Assembly: GCF_047238125.1 (NCBI RefSeq)
Contig: NZ_JBDFMH010000001.1
Coordinates: 682,001-746,000, forward strand
Direction of reading: 5' to 3'
Length of the DNA: 64,000 nucleotides
DNA from: JBDFMH01 sp047238125
GTDB lineage: Bacteria > Pseudomonadota > Alphaproteobacteria > Sphingomonadales > Sphingomonadaceae
Made by a program: the position numbers and the translations under genes. Positions 32,043-40,729 of the stretch are shown here, piece after piece. Under the pieces are notes generated by a model that was given only the letters and a program-made list of their open reading frames with translations, was not told the DNA's origin and made no database searches. Each line of letters opens with the position of its first letter. Position 1 is the stretch's first letter.

Positions 32043-32445
32043 CGCTGCGTTCATCGCGAAGCAACGGCCTGTAAGGGTTTCTCTTACGGCAGCTTTCATC
32101 GCGGTGGGTTTGGCGGGCTGCGGAAAATCGGAGCCCGATCCGTTTGCGGTCGATCCGGCGACCGCCGCGGCGCGTGACCGCATCGTTTGCCGCGTCGGCG
32201 CGGCGACCGCTTTCGCACCTGCCTGCGCGATCGAGCGTAGCGTGGAGGAGCGCGGGTTGGTGCTCACCATCCGCCACCCCGACGGCGGGTTTCGCCGCCT
32301 GCTCGTCACCAGGGACGGGCGCGGTGTGATCGCGGCGGACGGTGCGGAACCGGCCCGCGTCGCGACTGAGGGATCAGGTGTGATCGAGGTGACGATCGGC
32401 GGCGACGCTTATCGCCTGCCGGCCACGGTGAAGCCCACGCAATGA
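32023..32445 (+). CDS. small putative lipoprotein
   Basis: 140 residues. A hydrophobic leader VSLTAAFIAVGLAGC ends in a lipobox (L-A-G-C), so it is probably lipidated and exported. The mature part is about 110 residues, mainly beta, with two further cysteines. No family recognised. It overlaps ilvD by 20 nt and the NAD(P)HX repair gene by 4 nt (ATGA), so it is translated as part of the same operon. Start could be ATG 32023 or 32029. Confidence 0.75.
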   Translation: MSMPTSDAAFIAKQRPVRVSLTAAFIAVGLAGCGKSEPDPFAVDPATAAARDRIVCRVGAATAFAPACAIERSVEERGLVLTIRHPDGGFRRLLVTRDGRGVIAADGAEPARVATEGSGVIEVTIGGDAYRLPATVKPTQ

Positions 32446-33833
32446 CCCCGATCCTGACGGCCGCCGAAATGCGCGCGGCGGAACAGGCTTTGTTCGACGC
32501 CGACACGAGTGTCGATGCGCTGATGACGCAGGCCGCGGCGGGGGTGGCCGAAGCCGTTTGGCGGTTCGCGGGAGGATCGCCGACGCTCGTGCTTTGCGGA
32601 CCCGGCAACAATGGCGGCGATGGCTATGTAATCGCACGTCTTTTGATGGAACGCGGCGTGCAGGTTTCGGTCGCGGCGACTGCGCCACCCCGGACCGAGG
32701 TCGCAGCCCGCGCGCGGGCGGCGTGGACCGGGGCGGTGTCGGACCTCGCGGACTGTTCGGCCCAGCCGGTCCTCGTCGATGCGCTGTTCGGTATCGGGCT
32801 GACACGGGGACTTGATGAAGCTGTGGCGGATCGGCTGGCGATGCTGGTCGAAGCCAGCACCCATGCAATCGCGGTCGATCTGCCCAGCGGGATTGGCACC
32901 GACGACGGCGTCTTGCTGTCGCCCGTGCCCCGGTTCGATCTCACGGTCGCACTCGGCGCGCTCAAGCCTGCGCACGTGATCGCCCGATCGGCCGAGCGCT
33001 GCGGGCGCATCGCCACTGTCGATCTTGGTATTGATTCGCGGTCTGCACGCACGAACCGGATCGAACGCCCGAGATTGGCCGCGCCGGGCATCGATGCCCA
33101 CAAATATCGCCGTGGCCTGGTCGTTGCGATCGGGGGCGCGATGCCGGGCGCGATCGCGCTGTCCGCAGCCGCAGCCCTGCGCGGCGGGGCCGGCTATGTC
33201 GTGGCGGTCGGGGCAAACCCCGCACACGGCCCGCAGGCGATCGTCCATCGCTCGGCTGATGCGCTGGACGCCACGCTTAATGATCGCCGCATCGGTGCGA
33301 TCCTCATCGGCCCGGGGCTCGGCCGCGATGCCATTGCACGCGATCGCCTCGATCGCGCGCTGGCGAGCGACCATCCGCTGGTCCTCGATGCCGATGCGCT
33401 GGTACTGCTTGCCGGGCGGCCGGGCGGGGCGGGGGCGCTCGCGCATCGTCCGGCGCCATGCGTGCTGACGCCGCACGACGGGGAATTCGCCCGGCTCTTT
33501 CCGCGGCTGGGCGGCAGCGCGATCGACCGTGCCCGCGCCGCCGCGGCAGCATCCGGCGCGATCATCGTCCTGAAGGGGCCGGCGACGGTGGTGGCTGCGC
33601 CGGTCGGGCAAGCCGCGATCGCCGCGCTGGCGCCGGGTTGGCTGGCCAGTGCAGGCACCGGAGATGTCCTGGCCGGACTTTGCGCCGCGCGCCTTGCCGG
33701 CGGCACGCCGCCGTTCCAGGCAGCCGCCGAAGCGGTTTGGCTGCATGGCGAGGCCGCCCGGCTGGCCGGCCCCGCGCTGATCGCGGACGATCTTGCCGCC
33801 CATATCCCTGCCGCGATCGGATCCGCCTTATGA
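32442..33833 (+). CDS. nnr: bifunctional NAD(P)HX epimerase and dehydratase
   Basis: 463 residues. The N-terminal YjeF_N epimerase domain (1-215) has GPGNNGGDGYVIAR and DLPSGI. The C-terminal ribokinase-like dehydratase (225-463) has IGPGLGRD, VLTPHDGEFARL and the nucleotide-site GTGDVLAG. It repairs hydrated NADH and NADPH; the dehydratase step uses ADP. ATGA overlaps on both sides tie it to the lipoprotein gene and to the downstream methyltransferase. Confidence 0.93.
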   Translation: MTPILTAAEMRAAEQALFDADTSVDALMTQAAAGVAEAVWRFAGGSPTLVLCGPGNNGGDGYVIARLLMERGVQVSVAATAPPRTEVAARARAAWTGAVSDLADCSAQPVLVDALFGIGLTRGLDEAVADRLAMLVEASTHAIAVDLPSGIGTDDGVLLSPVPRFDLTVALGALKPAHVIARSAERCGRIATVDLGIDSRSARTNRIERPRLAAPGIDAHKYRRGLVVAIGGAMPGAIALSAAAALRGGAGYVVAVGANPAHGPQAIVHRSADALDATLNDRRIGAILIGPGLGRDAIARDRLDRALASDHPLVLDADALVLLAGRPGGAGALAHRPAPCVLTPHDGEFARLFPRLGGSAIDRARAAAAASGAIIVLKGPATVVAAPVGQAAIAALAPGWLASAGTGDVLAGLCAARLAGGTPPFQAAAEAVWLHGEAARLAGPALIADDLAAHIPAAIGSAL

Positions 33834-35020
33834 GCCTCGTCACCCGCATCGCCGGCCGCGGCGAGGGCGTCACCGAAGACGGCCGCTTCGTGGCGTTGGC
33901 CGCCCCGGGAGACATTATCGATGCCGCCGGCGCGATCATGCCCGGCCCGCACCATGTCGTGCCGCCCTGCCGCCACTTCCCGAAATGCGGTGGCTGCCAG
34001 CTCCAGCATGTCGACGATGCCGCCTATGCGGGGTTCATCGTCGATCGCATCGCCGGCGCACTGGCCGCGCAAGGCCTGGACCGCCCCGAGATCGCGGCGC
34101 CGGTCCTGTCGCCGCCGCGCACCCGCCGGCGCGCATCGCTGCGGGCGGAAAAGATCGGCAAGCGGCTCGTGCTCGGTTTTAATGAGGGCGCCAGTCACCG
34201 AATCGTCGATCTGCGCGAATGCCATGTGCTGCATCCCGCGCTGTTCGCGCTCGTCGATCCGTTGCGCGGCCTGCTCGATCGGCTCGTTCCGGCCCGGCGG
34301 GCGGCGGCGGTCCAGATGACGTTGATCGACGGTGGTATCGATCTGCTGCTGGAAAAGGTGGAGGTGGAAGGGCTCGGCCCAACCGAGGCGCTGACCGAAT
34401 TCGCCGAGCGCCACGATCTCGCCCGTCTGTCGATCGACGACGGCTATGGCCCGCAGCCGCGCTGGGAACCCGGTGCCGCCACCATCACGCTGGGCGGCGC
34501 GCCCGTGCCGTTCCCGGTTGCCGGCTTCCTGCAAGCCACGGCGGAAGGCGAGGCGGCACTGGTCGATGCGGTCCGCGCCACTATCGGCGAAGCGCAGACC
34601 GTGGCCGATCTGTTCGCTGGCCTCGGCACGTTCGCGCTGTCGGTGCCCGGGCGGGTGCTGGCAGTGGAAGGCGCGCGCGATGCCGCGCTGGCGCTGCGCA
34701 GCGCCGCCGGGCGGGCGCAGCGGCCGCTGCTGGTCGAGCATCGCGATCTGTTTCGCCGCCCGCTGACCGCGGTGGAACTGTCGCGGTTCGATGCGATCAT
34801 CCTCGATCCGCCGCGCGCCGGCGCGCGTGAGCAGGCGGCAGAGCTTGCCAGCGCGGAATGCGCAGCGATCGCCTATGTCTCGTGCAACCCCGCCACCTTC
34901 GCGCGCGATGCGAAGGATCTGGTCGCGGGCGGCTGGCGGCTGGATCGCATCGTTCCGGTCGGCCAGTTCCGCTGGTCGACCCATATCGAGCTTGCGGCCG
35001 CCTTCAGCCGCCCCGGCTGA
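33830..35020 (+). CDS. TrmA/RlmD-family RNA (uracil-5-)-methyltransferase
   Basis: 396 residues. N-terminal iron-sulfur cysteines are visible in CRHFPKCGGCQLQH, with a fourth in RECHVLHP. The SAM fold starts VADLFAGLGTFAL and the catalytic cysteine lies in SCNPATFARD after DPPRAG. It should methylate uracil 5 in rRNA or tRNA. It lacks the N-terminal TRAM domain of E. coli RlmD, beginning instead directly with a short barrel. ATGA overlap with the upstream gene. Confidence 0.9.
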   Translation: MSLVTRIAGRGEGVTEDGRFVALAAPGDIIDAAGAIMPGPHHVVPPCRHFPKCGGCQLQHVDDAAYAGFIVDRIAGALAAQGLDRPEIAAPVLSPPRTRRRASLRAEKIGKRLVLGFNEGASHRIVDLRECHVLHPALFALVDPLRGLLDRLVPARRAAAVQMTLIDGGIDLLLEKVEVEGLGPTEALTEFAERHDLARLSIDDGYGPQPRWEPGAATITLGGAPVPFPVAGFLQATAEGEAALVDAVRATIGEAQTVADLFAGLGTFALSVPGRVLAVEGARDAALALRSAAGRAQRPLLVEHRDLFRRPLTAVELSRFDAIILDPPRAGAREQAAELASAECAAIAYVSCNPATFARDAKDLVAGGWRLDRIVPVGQFRWSTHIELAAAFSRPG

Positions 35021-35206
35021 TCAGTGCAGCTTCGCGATCGCAAGCCCATCGGCCTTCGCGCGATCCTTGACCGACTCCTCGCTGCGGGTCAGCGCCTTGG
35101 CGATCGCCTTCAGCGCCATACCCTTCTTGGCAAGCGTGTGCAGCTTCTGGATCTCGGCCGCGGTCCAGGGCTGGCGATGCCGTTCGAAGCCTTCGCCCTT
35201 GGCCAT
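35021..35206 (-). CDS. small HTH-like protein
   Basis: 61 residues. QPWTAAEIQKLHTLAKKG and ALKAIAKALTRSEESVKDRA look like a single Myb/SANT or GcrA-like helix-turn-helix with a conserved W and three helices. I do not recognise a named family. It is tail to tail with the methyltransferase with no spacer, and its start codon overlaps the stop of the deoxyhypusine-synthase-like gene by 1 nt, so it is co-transcribed with it. Confidence 0.65.
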   Translation of the reverse strand: MAKGEGFERHRQPWTAAEIQKLHTLAKKGMALKAIAKALTRSEESVKDRAKADGLAIAKLH

Positions 35207-36258
35207 CAGGCGAACAGCTTCGCCCAGCCGCGCTTGGCGCGGTCGCGCCAGTGGCCGCGATGATAGGCGTCGGAGGTCAGCAGCGGGAGTACCGATCCGG
35301 CCTCGGCGAACACCATCTGCTCGATGCCGGTGTTCACCTTGCCCCAGCTTGCCGCCTCCTGCAGCGTGGATGAGGAGCAGGCGCCGTCGCGCACGTCGGC
35401 CACGGTGATCTGCACCGCATATTTGTGCACCGCGACATCCTCATGGCCTAGGATTTCGGCGCAGACGACCGTATCCTGGATGAAGTTTTTCGGCACGCCG
35501 CCGCCGATCATCAGCAGGCCGGTCGTGCCCGCCGCGATCTTGATGTCGGTCAATTCGCGGAAGTCAGCGATCGAATCGAGCGTCAGATAGGGCTTGCCGG
35601 CCTTGGCGCGATCCACCTGATGCTTGACGAGCCCGAACCCGGCCGAACTGTCGGTAAAGGCTGGGCAGAAGATCGGCACGTCATGCTCATAGGCGAGCTT
35701 GACGAGGCTGTTCTCCTTCTTGCCATGCTCGACCAGATATTTGCCCATCTCGCGGATGAAGGCGCGCGACGAATAGGCTTTTGGCTCCAGCGTCTCGGCG
35801 ATCTCGAAGATCGTATGGTCAACGTTCTGGAGATCTTCCTCGTCGATATAGGTGTCGTAGATGCGGTCGATGTAGAGCGAGCGCAGCGTGTCGTCGTCAG
35901 GCACTTCCAGCGCCTGATAATGTTTGTAGCCGAGCCCCTCGAAGAAATCCATGTCGACGATGGTGGCGCCGGTGGCGACGATGCCGTCCACCATGTTCGA
36001 ACGGACCAGCTCCGCATAGGCATCCATGCAGCCGCCCGCCGAAGTCGAGCCCGCGATCACCAGGAAGATCGTGCAGTCCTTGTCGGCCAGCATGTCGTTA
36101 TAGATGCGGGTCGCGCGCGCGAGATCGCGGCTCGTGAAGCTCATCTTGCCCATCGCATCGATGATCGGGCGCGCGTCGAACTGGGTGATGTCGACATGCT
36201 CGACCACGGTGGAGAGCAGCTCCGCCTTGCGGGTATCGTTGATCGCGGCGTCGGTCAT
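35206..36258 (-). CDS. deoxyhypusine-synthase-like protein
   Basis: 350 residues from ATG 36258 (GGAGATTTTC upstream). NAD-binding motifs TSAGGCMDAYAELV and GIVATGATIVD, and the catalytic-lysine region EAASWGKVNTG, match the deoxyhypusine synthase fold. Bacteria lack eIF5A, and homologues make homospermidine-type polyamines or 1,9-bis(guanidino)-5-aza-nonane from agmatine. The upstream gene is an ornithine-decarboxylase-type enzyme, supporting a polyamine role. Which amine is used is not decided. Confidence 0.88.
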   Translation of the reverse strand: MTDAAINDTRKAELLSTVVEHVDITQFDARPIIDAMGKMSFTSRDLARATRIYNDMLADKDCTIFLVIAGSTSAGGCMDAYAELVRSNMVDGIVATGATIVDMDFFEGLGYKHYQALEVPDDDTLRSLYIDRIYDTYIDEEDLQNVDHTIFEIAETLEPKAYSSRAFIREMGKYLVEHGKKENSLVKLAYEHDVPIFCPAFTDSSAGFGLVKHQVDRAKAGKPYLTLDSIADFRELTDIKIAAGTTGLLMIGGGVPKNFIQDTVVCAEILGHEDVAVHKYAVQITVADVRDGACSSSTLQEAASWGKVNTGIEQMVFAEAGSVLPLLTSDAYHRGHWRDRAKRGWAKLFA

Positions 36259-36305
36259 GAAAATCTCCGGAAATCTGGCAGTCCGTCGCTCTCGCTGAGG
36301 CGGAA

Positions 36306-36346
36306 GCCCATGACCGCGCGGCTTGCCGCGCGATACAGCCATGGGC
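36306..36346. repeat. intergenic hairpin/REP-like palindrome
   Basis: Outer arms GCCCATG and CATGGGC and inner 8-bp arms CGCGCGGC and GCCGCGCG form a long stem between the decarboxylase and the deoxyhypusine-synthase-like gene. Read in frame it gives the RGKPRGHGLPPQ string I associate with dispersed sphingomonad repeats. It may attenuate read-through. Confidence 0.5.
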
Positions 36347-36387
36347 CCCCGCTTGCGCAGGGGCGACGGACTAATGGTCGGTCGGCG

Positions 36388-37614
36388 TTACAGCGTGACG
36401 ACGTTCGACGGAACCGTCCGATCCTCGGTCGTGTCCAGATACAGGCTCGCCATCGGTTCGTCGGTCACGATCACGGTTTCGGAAACGCCGAACCCGTTGA
36501 ACCCGGTTCGCATCGCGCAGCCATAAGCGCCGAGCATCCCGATCTCGAGATAGTCGCTGGCGCGGGTGTCGGCGGGCAGCATGAACGGGCCGACCATATG
36601 ATCCATGTCGTCACAGGTCGGGCCGTAGAAGCTGAAGCCCATATCCTTGGCATCCGAATCCGGCTCGCGCAGCAGAGCGGTCGGGAAACGCCAGCCGATA
36701 TGCGCCGCATCGAACAACGCGCCGTAGGCGCCGTCGTTGATGTAGAGCTCGTCGCCGCGGCGCCGCTCGACCCGCACCAGCAGGCTGGCATATTCCGCCG
36801 AAAGCGCGCGGCCGGGCTCGCACCACAGCTCGGCCGAATAGCTGATCGGCAGACTTTCGAACGATTCATGGATCGCGCGGAAATAGGTTTCCAGCGGCGG
36901 CGGCGTCATGCCGGGATAGGCGGACGGAAATCCGCCGCCGACATCGACCACGTCGACCGTTACCGCGGCCTGCACGATCGCCTCGCGCACCCGACCCATC
37001 GCCTGCAGATAAGCGGCGGGGCTCATCGCCTGACTGCCGACATGGAAGCAGATGCCCAGCGCGTCCGCTGCCTGGCGCGCCGCCATCAGCAGCGGCGCGG
37101 CGTCGCGAGGATCGACCCCGAATTTCGATGCCAGGCTGAGCTTGCTGTGTTCGGAAGACACGCGGATCCGCACGCACAGCGTGAGATCGGTCGCCTCGCC
37201 GGTCGCGCGCATGATCTTTTCCAGCTCGTCGATCGAATCGAGCGAGAAGGTTCGCACGCCATGCGTGTGATACGCCTCGGCAATCGCTTCCTCGGCCTTC
37301 ACCGGGTGCATGAAGCAGAGCGTGGCTTGGGGCAGGGTGCGCGCGACGAGCCGCACCTCGGCGATCGAGGCAACGTCGTAATGCGTGATGCCGTTGTCCC
37401 ACAGGATCTGCAGCAGATCCGGCGAGGGATTCGCCTTGACCGCATACATCGAGCGACCCGGAAACTTCTCGACGAAGAAGCGGGCCGCCCGCGCCGCGGC
37501 GTGCGGGCGGACAAGCGTGACCGGCTGGACCGGACGACGATCAGCGATATCGATGCCGCGAACGGCGTTCGAGGGGGCTTTCGCTAGCCCCAGCGCGCGA
37601 TGATGCTTGTGCAA
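36388..37614 (-). CDS. ornithine/lysine decarboxylase, alanine-racemase fold
   Basis: 408 residues. PLP lysine in YAVKANP (about residue 59), then FHVGSQ, DVGGGFPS, EPGRAL and a C-terminal GPTCDDMD with the catalytic cysteine. This is the group IV decarboxylase type (ornithine, with lysine or DAP as relatives). It makes putrescine or cadaverine. Start is TTG 37614 with GGAGG about 10 nt upstream; no better start exists. It precedes the deoxyhypusine-synthase-like gene on the same strand. Confidence 0.9.
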   Translation of the reverse strand: MHKHHRALGLAKAPSNAVRGIDIADRRPVQPVTLVRPHAAARAARFFVEKFPGRSMYAVKANPSPDLLQILWDNGITHYDVASIAEVRLVARTLPQATLCFMHPVKAEEAIAEAYHTHGVRTFSLDSIDELEKIMRATGEATDLTLCVRIRVSSEHSKLSLASKFGVDPRDAAPLLMAARQAADALGICFHVGSQAMSPAAYLQAMGRVREAIVQAAVTVDVVDVGGGFPSAYPGMTPPPLETYFRAIHESFESLPISYSAELWCEPGRALSAEYASLLVRVERRRGDELYINDGAYGALFDAAHIGWRFPTALLREPDSDAKDMGFSFYGPTCDDMDHMVGPFMLPADTRASDYLEIGMLGAYGCAMRTGFNGFGVSETVIVTDEPMASLYLDTTEDRTVPSNVVTL

Positions 37615-37789
37615 CTCAAGGGACCTCCAGTGCCACGGGCGAACCCACGGTCTTCAGTTTGAAATCACTGCCTTGCGGTGGAAGTCCCATGGGGCAGCGG
37701 ACGCGCTACATAGGATCGCCGACCCCCCCTGTAAAGTTGCAATCAGACGACCGTTGCGTCGCCTGCCGGAATGCGGGACAGGGGGTGCG

Positions 37790-38749
37790 ATGACAGGGAT
37801 AAATGGCGGAAATCGGCGGCCTTCGCGCGCCGGCGTGCTGGCGGCGGCAGGTCGGCTCGCGGGGGTGGCGACGCACACGCCGGTGCTGCCGTTAAGCTTT
37901 GCCGGCACCGAATTCGCGCTGAAGGCCGAATCATTGCAGCTTGGCGGCGCATTCAAGTTTCGCGGTGCCTATAATCGGCTGGTGCAGATTCCCGTGGCGG
38001 ATCGACCGCGCGGCGTGGTCGCCTTCTCGTCGGGCAATCACGCGCAGGGCGTCGCACGCGCGGCCGCGATGCTGGGCATGCCAGCGCTGATCGTGATGCC
38101 GGCCGATGCCCCCGCGGTGAAGCGTGACGCCACGGCGGCACTGGGGGCGGAGATTCTGCCCTATGATCGCGCGACCGAGAGCCGCGAGGACATCGCGGCA
38201 CGGGTGGCGGCAGAGCGCGGTGCGGTGCTGGTGCCGTCATTCGACGATGTCGACGTGATCGAGGGGCAGGGCACTGCCGGGCTGGAGGCAAAGGCAGACT
38301 GGCCGGGTGTCGCCTGCGTCGTGATCTGCTGCGGGGGCGGCGGCCTGTCTGCCGGGATCGCGCTCGCCATTCCCGACGCCGAGATCATTGTCGTCGAGCC
38401 CGACGGCTGGGACGATATGGGCCGCTCGCTGCGCGCGGGGCACATCCTGCCGGTCGGGCCGAACCCGCCCGCTACCGCCTGCGATGCGCTGCAGACGACG
38501 CGCGTGTCGCCGCTCACCTTCGATGTGCTGGCCGAACGCGGAGCGACCGGCCTGTCCGTATCCGAAGCCCAGGTCCGCGAAGCGATGCGCGCCGCCTATC
38601 GGATGGGGCTGGTGGTCGAGCCGGGCGGGGCGGTCGCACTTGCGGCGGTGCTGTCGGGCCAGGTGCCGGCCGACGGGCGCCGCACGCTCGTCATCGCATC
38701 GGGCGGCAATGTCGATCCGGCCGCATTCGCGAAGGTGATCGCGTCATGA
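37790..38749 (+). CDS. threonine/serine dehydratase, PLP-dependent
   Basis: 319 residues, catalytic domain only. The PLP lysine lies in GGAFKFRGAYNRL, the phosphate loop is GGGGLSAG after VICC, and SSGNHAQGVARAA completes the family pattern. It lacks the C-terminal ACT-like regulatory domain of biosynthetic IlvA, so it is more like catabolic TdcB or serine racemase. Product: 2-oxobutyrate from threonine. Start ATG 37790 follows AGGGGGTGCG. Overlaps the small membrane gene by 4 nt. Confidence 0.9.
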   Translation: MTGINGGNRRPSRAGVLAAAGRLAGVATHTPVLPLSFAGTEFALKAESLQLGGAFKFRGAYNRLVQIPVADRPRGVVAFSSGNHAQGVARAAAMLGMPALIVMPADAPAVKRDATAALGAEILPYDRATESREDIAARVAAERGAVLVPSFDDVDVIEGQGTAGLEAKADWPGVACVVICCGGGGLSAGIALAIPDAEIIVVEPDGWDDMGRSLRAGHILPVGPNPPATACDALQTTRVSPLTFDVLAERGATGLSVSEAQVREAMRAAYRMGLVVEPGGAVALAAVLSGQVPADGRRTLVIASGGNVDPAAFAKVIAS

Positions 38750-38925
38750 TGTCGGGACAGAGCTTCGACCTGTTCCTCGCCATCGCGATGCTGGCGATCT
38801 TCGCACTGGCCGCCGGCGGCATCGTGCTGCTGCGGCGCGGGCAGGACAGGAAGCGCGGCATACTGATGCTGGTCGCCGCGCTCGTCCTGTTCGGCAACGT
38901 CCTGATCTGGACGTGGCCGGCCTGA
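38746..38925 (+). CDS. small two-helix membrane protein
   Basis: 59 residues. Two hydrophobic helices: about 8-28 (LFLAIAMLAIFALAAGGIVL) and 39-57 (ILMLVAALVLFGNVLIWTW), joined by a charged loop RRGQDRKRG. ATGA overlap with the dehydratase makes it co-translated. No family recognised; small proteins of this shape are common and often uncharacterised. Confidence 0.7.
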   Translation: MMSGQSFDLFLAIAMLAIFALAAGGIVLLRRGQDRKRGILMLVAALVLFGNVLIWTWPA

Positions 38926-38927
38926 TC

Positions 38928-39584
38928 TCAGCGGATCGGCGAGTTCGGATCCAGCCGCATGTCCAGATAGCGGTCCACGCTGCCCATCAGTTCGGGCATC
39001 TCGTCGGCGAAGAAGTGGTTCGCGCCGGGGATGGTGTCGTGATGGATGGTGATGTGGCGCTGGGTGCGCAGCTTGTCGACCAGCTTCTGCACCGCATTCG
39101 GCGTCACCACCTCGTCGGCATCACCCTGGATGATGATGCCCGAGGACGGACAGGGCGCCAGGAACGTGAAGTCGTACATATTGGCCGGCGGCGCGATCGA
39201 AATGAAGCCGCGGATCTCGGGCCGCCGCATCAGCAGCTGCATCCCGATCCACGCGCCGAAGCTCACGCCTGCGATCCAGGTCGTCTGCGCTTCGGGATGG
39301 ATCGACTGCACCCAATCGAGCGCGGATGCCGCATCGCTCAGCTCGCCGACGCCGTTGTCGAACGTCCCCTGGCTCTTGCCGACGCCGCGGAAGTTGAACC
39401 GTAGCGTGGCAAAGCCGCGCCGGACGAACGTCTGGTAGAGCGCCTGCACGATGCGGTTGTTCATCGTGCCGCCGCTGGAAGGGTGCGGATGCAGGATCAT
39501 CGCGACGGGCGCCCGCGGACGCGGCCCCGGCTGGAAACGGCCTTCGAGGCGGCCCTCGGGGCCGGGAAAGATCACTTCGGGCAT
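38928..39584 (-). CDS. alpha/beta hydrolase
   Basis: 218 residues. The nucleophile elbow is GVSFGAW (G-x-S-x-G), the oxyanion region is HPHPSSGGTMNN, and the late histidine is in PGANHFF. D in IQGDADEVV completes the triad. Resembles the COG2945 family of small serine hydrolases with unknown substrates. ATG 39584 with AGCAGGA upstream is preferred to ATG 39608. It is divergent from the cysteine desulfurase gene with a short gap. Confidence 0.85.
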   Translation of the reverse strand: MPEVIFPGPEGRLEGRFQPGPRPRAPVAMILHPHPSSGGTMNNRIVQALYQTFVRRGFATLRFNFRGVGKSQGTFDNGVGELSDAASALDWVQSIHPEAQTTWIAGVSFGAWIGMQLLMRRPEIRGFISIAPPANMYDFTFLAPCPSSGIIIQGDADEVVTPNAVQKLVDKLRTQRHITIHHDTIPGANHFFADEMPELMGSVDRYLDMRLDPNSPIR

Positions 39585-39682
39585 CGGTCCTGCTTCGATA
39601 AAGAGCATGGCGGCGGGTGCGCGGCCGGGCGCGCTCCTATATAGGTTTGCGCCGCAGTTCCACAATCATCGTGAGGCACGCC

Positions 39683-40729
39683 TTGGCCGACCGGCTCTAT
39701 CTCGATCATGCCGCGACCACGCCGCTGCTGCCGGCCGCACGCGCGGCAATGGCCGATGCGCTGGTGCATTGGGCCAATCCGTCGAGCCCGCATGCCGAGG
39801 GGCGGGCGGCTCGCGCCGCGCTGGAAGACGCGCGCAGCCGCATCGCCGCCGCGCTCGGCTGGCGCGGATCGCTGATCTTTACCAGCGGCGCCACCGAGGC
39901 GATCGCGATCGCGATGGCGCGCGCCCGGACCGCCGGTCGCGCGATCTCCGCGGTCGAGCATGATGCCGTCCGCCGCATGGCATCCGATGCCGCCGTGCTG
40001 CCGGTCGATGGCCGCGGCATCGTCACCAATGCGCGACGGGGCGGGCTGGTCGCGGTCCAGTCCGTGAACAACGAGACGGGCGTGTTGCAACCGCTTGACG
40101 AGATCGCTGCCGAAATCGCTGGAAACGGTGGGTTGTTGCTTGCCGATTGCGCACAGTCCGCCGGCAAGGTCGCATTGCCCGATGCCGATTTCGTCGCTGT
40201 CTCGGCGCACAAGCTGGGCGGCCCGCCCGGCATCGGCGCGTTGCTGGTGCGCGATCTGGCGACGCTGGAAGCCCCCGGCGGGCAGGAACAGGGCTATCGC
40301 GCCGGCACGGAAAATCTGCCCGCCGTCCTGGGCTTCGCCGCCGCGCTCGATCAGCGCCGTGATTGGATGGCCCGCGCGGCCGACCTGCGCGAACATCTCG
40401 AGCGGCGCATCGTAGCCGCCGGGGGCGAGGTCGTCGCCGCCGATGCGCCCCGCCTGGCGACGATCGCCAGCTACCGCATGCCGGGCGTGCCCGCCGCCGC
40501 CCAGCTGATCCGGTTCGACATGGCTGGTATTTCCGTTTCGGCGGGCAGCGCCTGCTCCTCGGGCAGCGTCAAGCCCAGCCATGTGCTGGCGGCAATGGGG
40601 TGGGACGAGCCCCACGCGCGCGAGGTCGTCCGAGTGAGTTTCGGCCCCGATACCGGGCGCGCCGATATTTGGCGCTTCGCCGAAGCGTGGGTCGCGCTCG
40701 CCGCTGATCGGAGGGCCGACGCGGCATGA
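39683..40729 (+). CDS. cysteine desulfurase (first of a tandem pair)
   Basis: 348 residues if TTG 39683 (GAGG seven nt upstream) is the start; GTG 39671 is an alternative. PLP lysine K177 (SAHKLGG) and the sulfur-accepting C291 (SAGSACSSG) are both present, as is HAATTP at the start. It abstracts sulfur from cysteine to give a persulfide. The second copy follows with a 4-nt overlap. IscS/NifS-like rather than SufS-like by the short C-loop. Confidence 0.9.
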   Translation: MADRLYLDHAATTPLLPAARAAMADALVHWANPSSPHAEGRAARAALEDARSRIAAALGWRGSLIFTSGATEAIAIAMARARTAGRAISAVEHDAVRRMASDAAVLPVDGRGIVTNARRGGLVAVQSVNNETGVLQPLDEIAAEIAGNGGLLLADCAQSAGKVALPDADFVAVSAHKLGGPPGIGALLVRDLATLEAPGGQEQGYRAGTENLPAVLGFAAALDQRRDWMARAADLREHLERRIVAAGGEVVAADAPRLATIASYRMPGVPAAAQLIRFDMAGISVSAGSACSSGSVKPSHVLAAMGWDEPHAREVVRVSFGPDTGRADIWRFAEAWVALAADRRADAA

